Source of the DNA: CAYJBH01 sp964370825
GTDB taxonomy: Bacteria > Bacillota > Clostridia > Oscillospirales > Ruminococcaceae
Assembly (NCBI GenBank): GCA_964370825.1
Contig: CAYJKY010000003.1
Location: forward strand, 48,037-112,036
Direction of reading: 5' to 3'
Length of the DNA: 64,000 nt
Shown here: in pieces, positions 62,035 to 64,000 of the stretch
How the letters are laid out: each line of letters opens with the position of its first letter
How positions within the stretch are numbered: the stretch's first letter is position 1
Program-made: the position numbers and the translations under genes
Notes under the pieces: model-generated
Databases searched by the model: none
The model's input: only the letters and a program-made list of their open reading frames with translations
Told to the model about the DNA's origin: nothing

Positions 62035-63790
62035 CGTCAGCCTCCTTTTTCATGTTTTGAAGTTCATATACCTCTTTGTAGTATCCTTCCTTGGCAATTA
62101 ACTGCTCATGGGTGCCATAGTCGGAAATTTTTCCTTCCTGTATTATTACTATTTTATCGGCACGCTTTGTGGTGGAGATTCGCTGTGCTATGATTATTTT
62201 GGTCGACTTAAAATCCAGATCATCAATGGCACTTTGTATCTCCTTTTCTGTCTCAAGATCCACTGCGGAGGTAGTGTCGTCCAGAATTAAGATAGAAGGG
62301 CGAACCGCAAGTGCCCTTGCGAGTGCAATGCGCTGTTTTTGTCCACCCGAAAGCCCTGTGCCACGCTCACCAATAATGGTGTCAAACCCCTCGGGAAGCT
62401 TATCGATAAAGTCCACACTTGCCGTTTCAGCAAACAGTTCTACATCCTCAGGAGGAAGCTCCGGATCACCATATGCAATGTTGCTGTCTACCGTGTCCGA
62501 AAACAGAAATACGTCCTGCGTTGCCATTCCGATGTTTTCACGCAGAAAATTCTTTTCGTACAGATTAACCGGAACATCATCAACATAAACTCTCCCGCCG
62601 GTAACATCCTGAAAGCGTACTATGAGGTTTACAAGTGCGGTTTTGCCGGAGCCGGTAGGACCCATAATTGCAACCGTTTCGCCGGCTTTAATGTTAAGGT
62701 TAATATCCTTTAATATTTCGTTATCTCCTACCGTAAAGCTAACATTTTCAAATCGTACATCACCCTTAAGTTTTTCATTTTTTACTACAGCATCGCTTCT
62801 TGACTGTATGGTAGAGCGCTCAAAGTAAAGCTCAATAACCTTGATAGAGGATGCCATAAAACGCTGCATATCATTAAGCAAAATCCCGAGGGTTCTCATA
62901 GGGTTGGATATGGTAAATATCAACCCGTTGAACAGAGAAAAGGTTCCGAGGGTAATGCGTCCGTTCATCAAAAATATACCGCCCACCAAAAGCACCGCAA
63001 TGAATAGTGACTGAGAAAGTGCGTCGATATAGGGAAAAAACTTTAACCACATCAAGCTCGCATTACAGTTTGCCTCTTTATATGCGAGGTTTTTCTCGTT
63101 AAACCTCTCGATCTCATATTCCTCCTTTGCAAAAGCCTTAACAACACGGTTACCGGAAATATTCTCCTGCGCCTGGGTGTTCATGCCGGAGAGCTTTTCC
63201 CTCAAATCCATGTACAGAGGTCTGACTTTTTTTGAAAAGAAGATTGTCAACACGAGTATCAGCGGAGTTACCGCCAGCAAGGATATAGCAAAAAGAGCGT
63301 CACGCATGACAAACAAAACTGCGGTACATACAAAGATTACCACCGAATCTATCAGCATGCGAACAATCCAACAAGTAGCATGGCGCACCATATCAAGGTC
63401 ACCGGTAAGTCTTGTCATAAGGTCGCCGGTCCTGTTTCTGCCATAAAACCTTAAATCTTGACTCTGTAGGTTATCATACAGGGTTTCTCGAATACGATAC
63501 ACCATACTTTGAGTGCATTTTTCGAAGTTCATCACATTAAAGTAGGCTAAGGTCGTTCTGAATAATGTGTATACTATCAGCACAAAAATCAAAAAAAACA
63601 ACCGCTCAGTAATCTCGTCAGTAATGACGGGGTTATCAATCATCGGTGTAAAAATTTCATCTATTATCTGTTCGATAATAATGTTGTTATACATTACCAT
63701 TGAAGCTAACACAACGGTTAGAAACAAGGAAATTATGTATCGTATTCGATACCCTTTAAGGTTTCTCCATATCCATCTGATTTGTAACAT
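62021..63790 (-). CDS. ABC exporter subunit with degenerate ATP site
   Basis: A 589-residue half-transporter with six membrane helices and an ATPase domain. Walker A is GPTGSGKTALV and the signature LSGGQKQRIALARAL is intact. The residue after Walker B is Asp instead of Glu (LILDDTTSAVD), so the ATP site built on this Walker B is poorly hydrolytic. That is the usual asymmetry in heterodimeric exporters. It is transcribed first and overlaps its partner. Confidence 0.92.
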   Translation of the reverse strand: MLQIRWIWRNLKGYRIRYIISLFLTVVLASMVMYNNIIIEQIIDEIFTPMIDNPVITDEITERLFFLIFVLIVYTLFRTTLAYFNVMNFEKCTQSMVYRIRETLYDNLQSQDLRFYGRNRTGDLMTRLTGDLDMVRHATCWIVRMLIDSVVIFVCTAVLFVMRDALFAISLLAVTPLILVLTIFFSKKVRPLYMDLREKLSGMNTQAQENISGNRVVKAFAKEEYEIERFNEKNLAYKEANCNASLMWLKFFPYIDALSQSLFIAVLLVGGIFLMNGRITLGTFSLFNGLIFTISNPMRTLGILLNDMQRFMASSIKVIELYFERSTIQSRSDAVVKNEKLKGDVRFENVSFTVGDNEILKDINLNIKAGETVAIMGPTGSGKTALVNLIVRFQDVTGGRVYVDDVPVNLYEKNFLRENIGMATQDVFLFSDTVDSNIAYGDPELPPEDVELFAETASVDFIDKLPEGFDTIIGERGTGLSGGQKQRIALARALAVRPSILILDDTTSAVDLETEKEIQSAIDDLDFKSTKIIIAQRISTTKRADKIVIIQEGKISDYGTHEQLIAKEGYYKEVYELQNMKKEADGGEK

Positions 63791-64000
63791 AGCAATATAC
63801 CCTTAATAAAGTAATCACGACTAAACAGGACTATATTATATTCCATTACAAATGATAATGCAATACATATTATAAAAAAAATCAAACAAAATTTATCTTT
63901 TTTGCATAAAAATTAAACTCATACAAAAATATTCATTTTTCATATCATGTAGGTTTGTCAAACATATTGGACAGAGAGAGGAGAAAGATTAAGAAGCCAA
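63791..64000. other. AT-rich region at the right edge
   Basis: This is the upstream region of the ABC exporter operon. It is AT-rich with long A and T runs and probably holds its promoter, but I see no match good enough to mark. The last 20 bases contain AGGAGA, possibly the ribosome site of a plus-strand gene beyond the window. Confidence 0.3.

Overview
The window looks like a chromosomal stretch of a low-to-medium GC, spore-forming Gram-positive anaerobe of class Clostridia (Oscillospiraceae/Ruminococcaceae-like). The evidence is a GerW/YtfJ sporulation protein, a spore-coat/ferritin-like protein, ScpA/ScpB, a class B sortase, dockerin-bearing secreted proteins, a biotin-dependent carboxyl-transfer operon and many AGGAGG-type ribosome binding sites. 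No rRNA or prophage is visible. Genus and species cannot be read from the sequence.

Layout. 1-7.6 kb (minus strand): an overlapping gene chain with a UMF1-type transporter, a hydrolysing UDP-sugar 2-epimerase, two Gfo/Idh oxidoreductases, a CMP-nonulosonate synthetase and a two-component system, then the start of a DHH-type protein. 7.7-13.3 kb (minus): Zn-phospholipase C-like protein, HAD phosphatase, a three-gene glycerol-3-phosphate dehydrogenase-type flavoprotein operon and a medium-chain dehydrogenase. 13.5-16.2 kb (plus): secreted MsrA-MsrB fusion and a VTC/DUF4956 pair. 16.2-20.8 kb: a giant secreted LRR-lipase-dockerin protein flanked by two related palindromic repeats. 20.8-26.3 kb: methyltransferase/CYTH pair, a GntR-controlled ABC transporter with a clear operator, and a PepV-type dipeptidase. 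26.3-31.8 kb (minus): second nonulosonate locus (dehydratase LegB, two polytopic envelope proteins, synthase NeuB/LegI). 31.9-34.2 kb: small genes, a large inverted repeat and a RAYT-type transposase. 34.4-41.8 kb (plus): M50 protease, scpA, scpB, DUF2953, GerW, RluB, then a three-gene operon that matches the subunit plan of transcarboxylase (12S, 1.3S, 5S) with no membrane decarboxylase subunit.

41.9-45.0 kb holds a decaying type II-C CRISPR-Cas locus: two 36-bp repeats with one 30-bp spacer, intact cas2 and cas1, and a cas9 lacking everything up to just after RuvC-II. The break lies next to the promoter of a tRNA-Ala(CGC) gene. Each repeat ends in a perfect extended -10 promoter, as in Neisseria/Campylobacter II-C systems.

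45-64 kb: a second dockerin protein, a second RAYT gene with a 27-bp inverted repeat inside its own reading frame, a Gfo/Idh oxidoreductase, GNAT acetyltransferase, a GHL6-like glycosidase next to a response-regulator/GGDEF protein, a PfkB sugar kinase, lipoate ligase, an ABC-2-type exporter, sortase B, and a heterodimeric ABC exporter with one degenerate ATP site.

The strongest points for follow-up are the II-C relic and its promoter-bearing repeats, the transcarboxylase-like operon, the RAYT gene carrying its own palindromes, the repeat-flanked LRR-lipase-dockerin gene, and the split nonulosonate pathway with an embedded two-component system. No wholly new system could be established from sequence alone.
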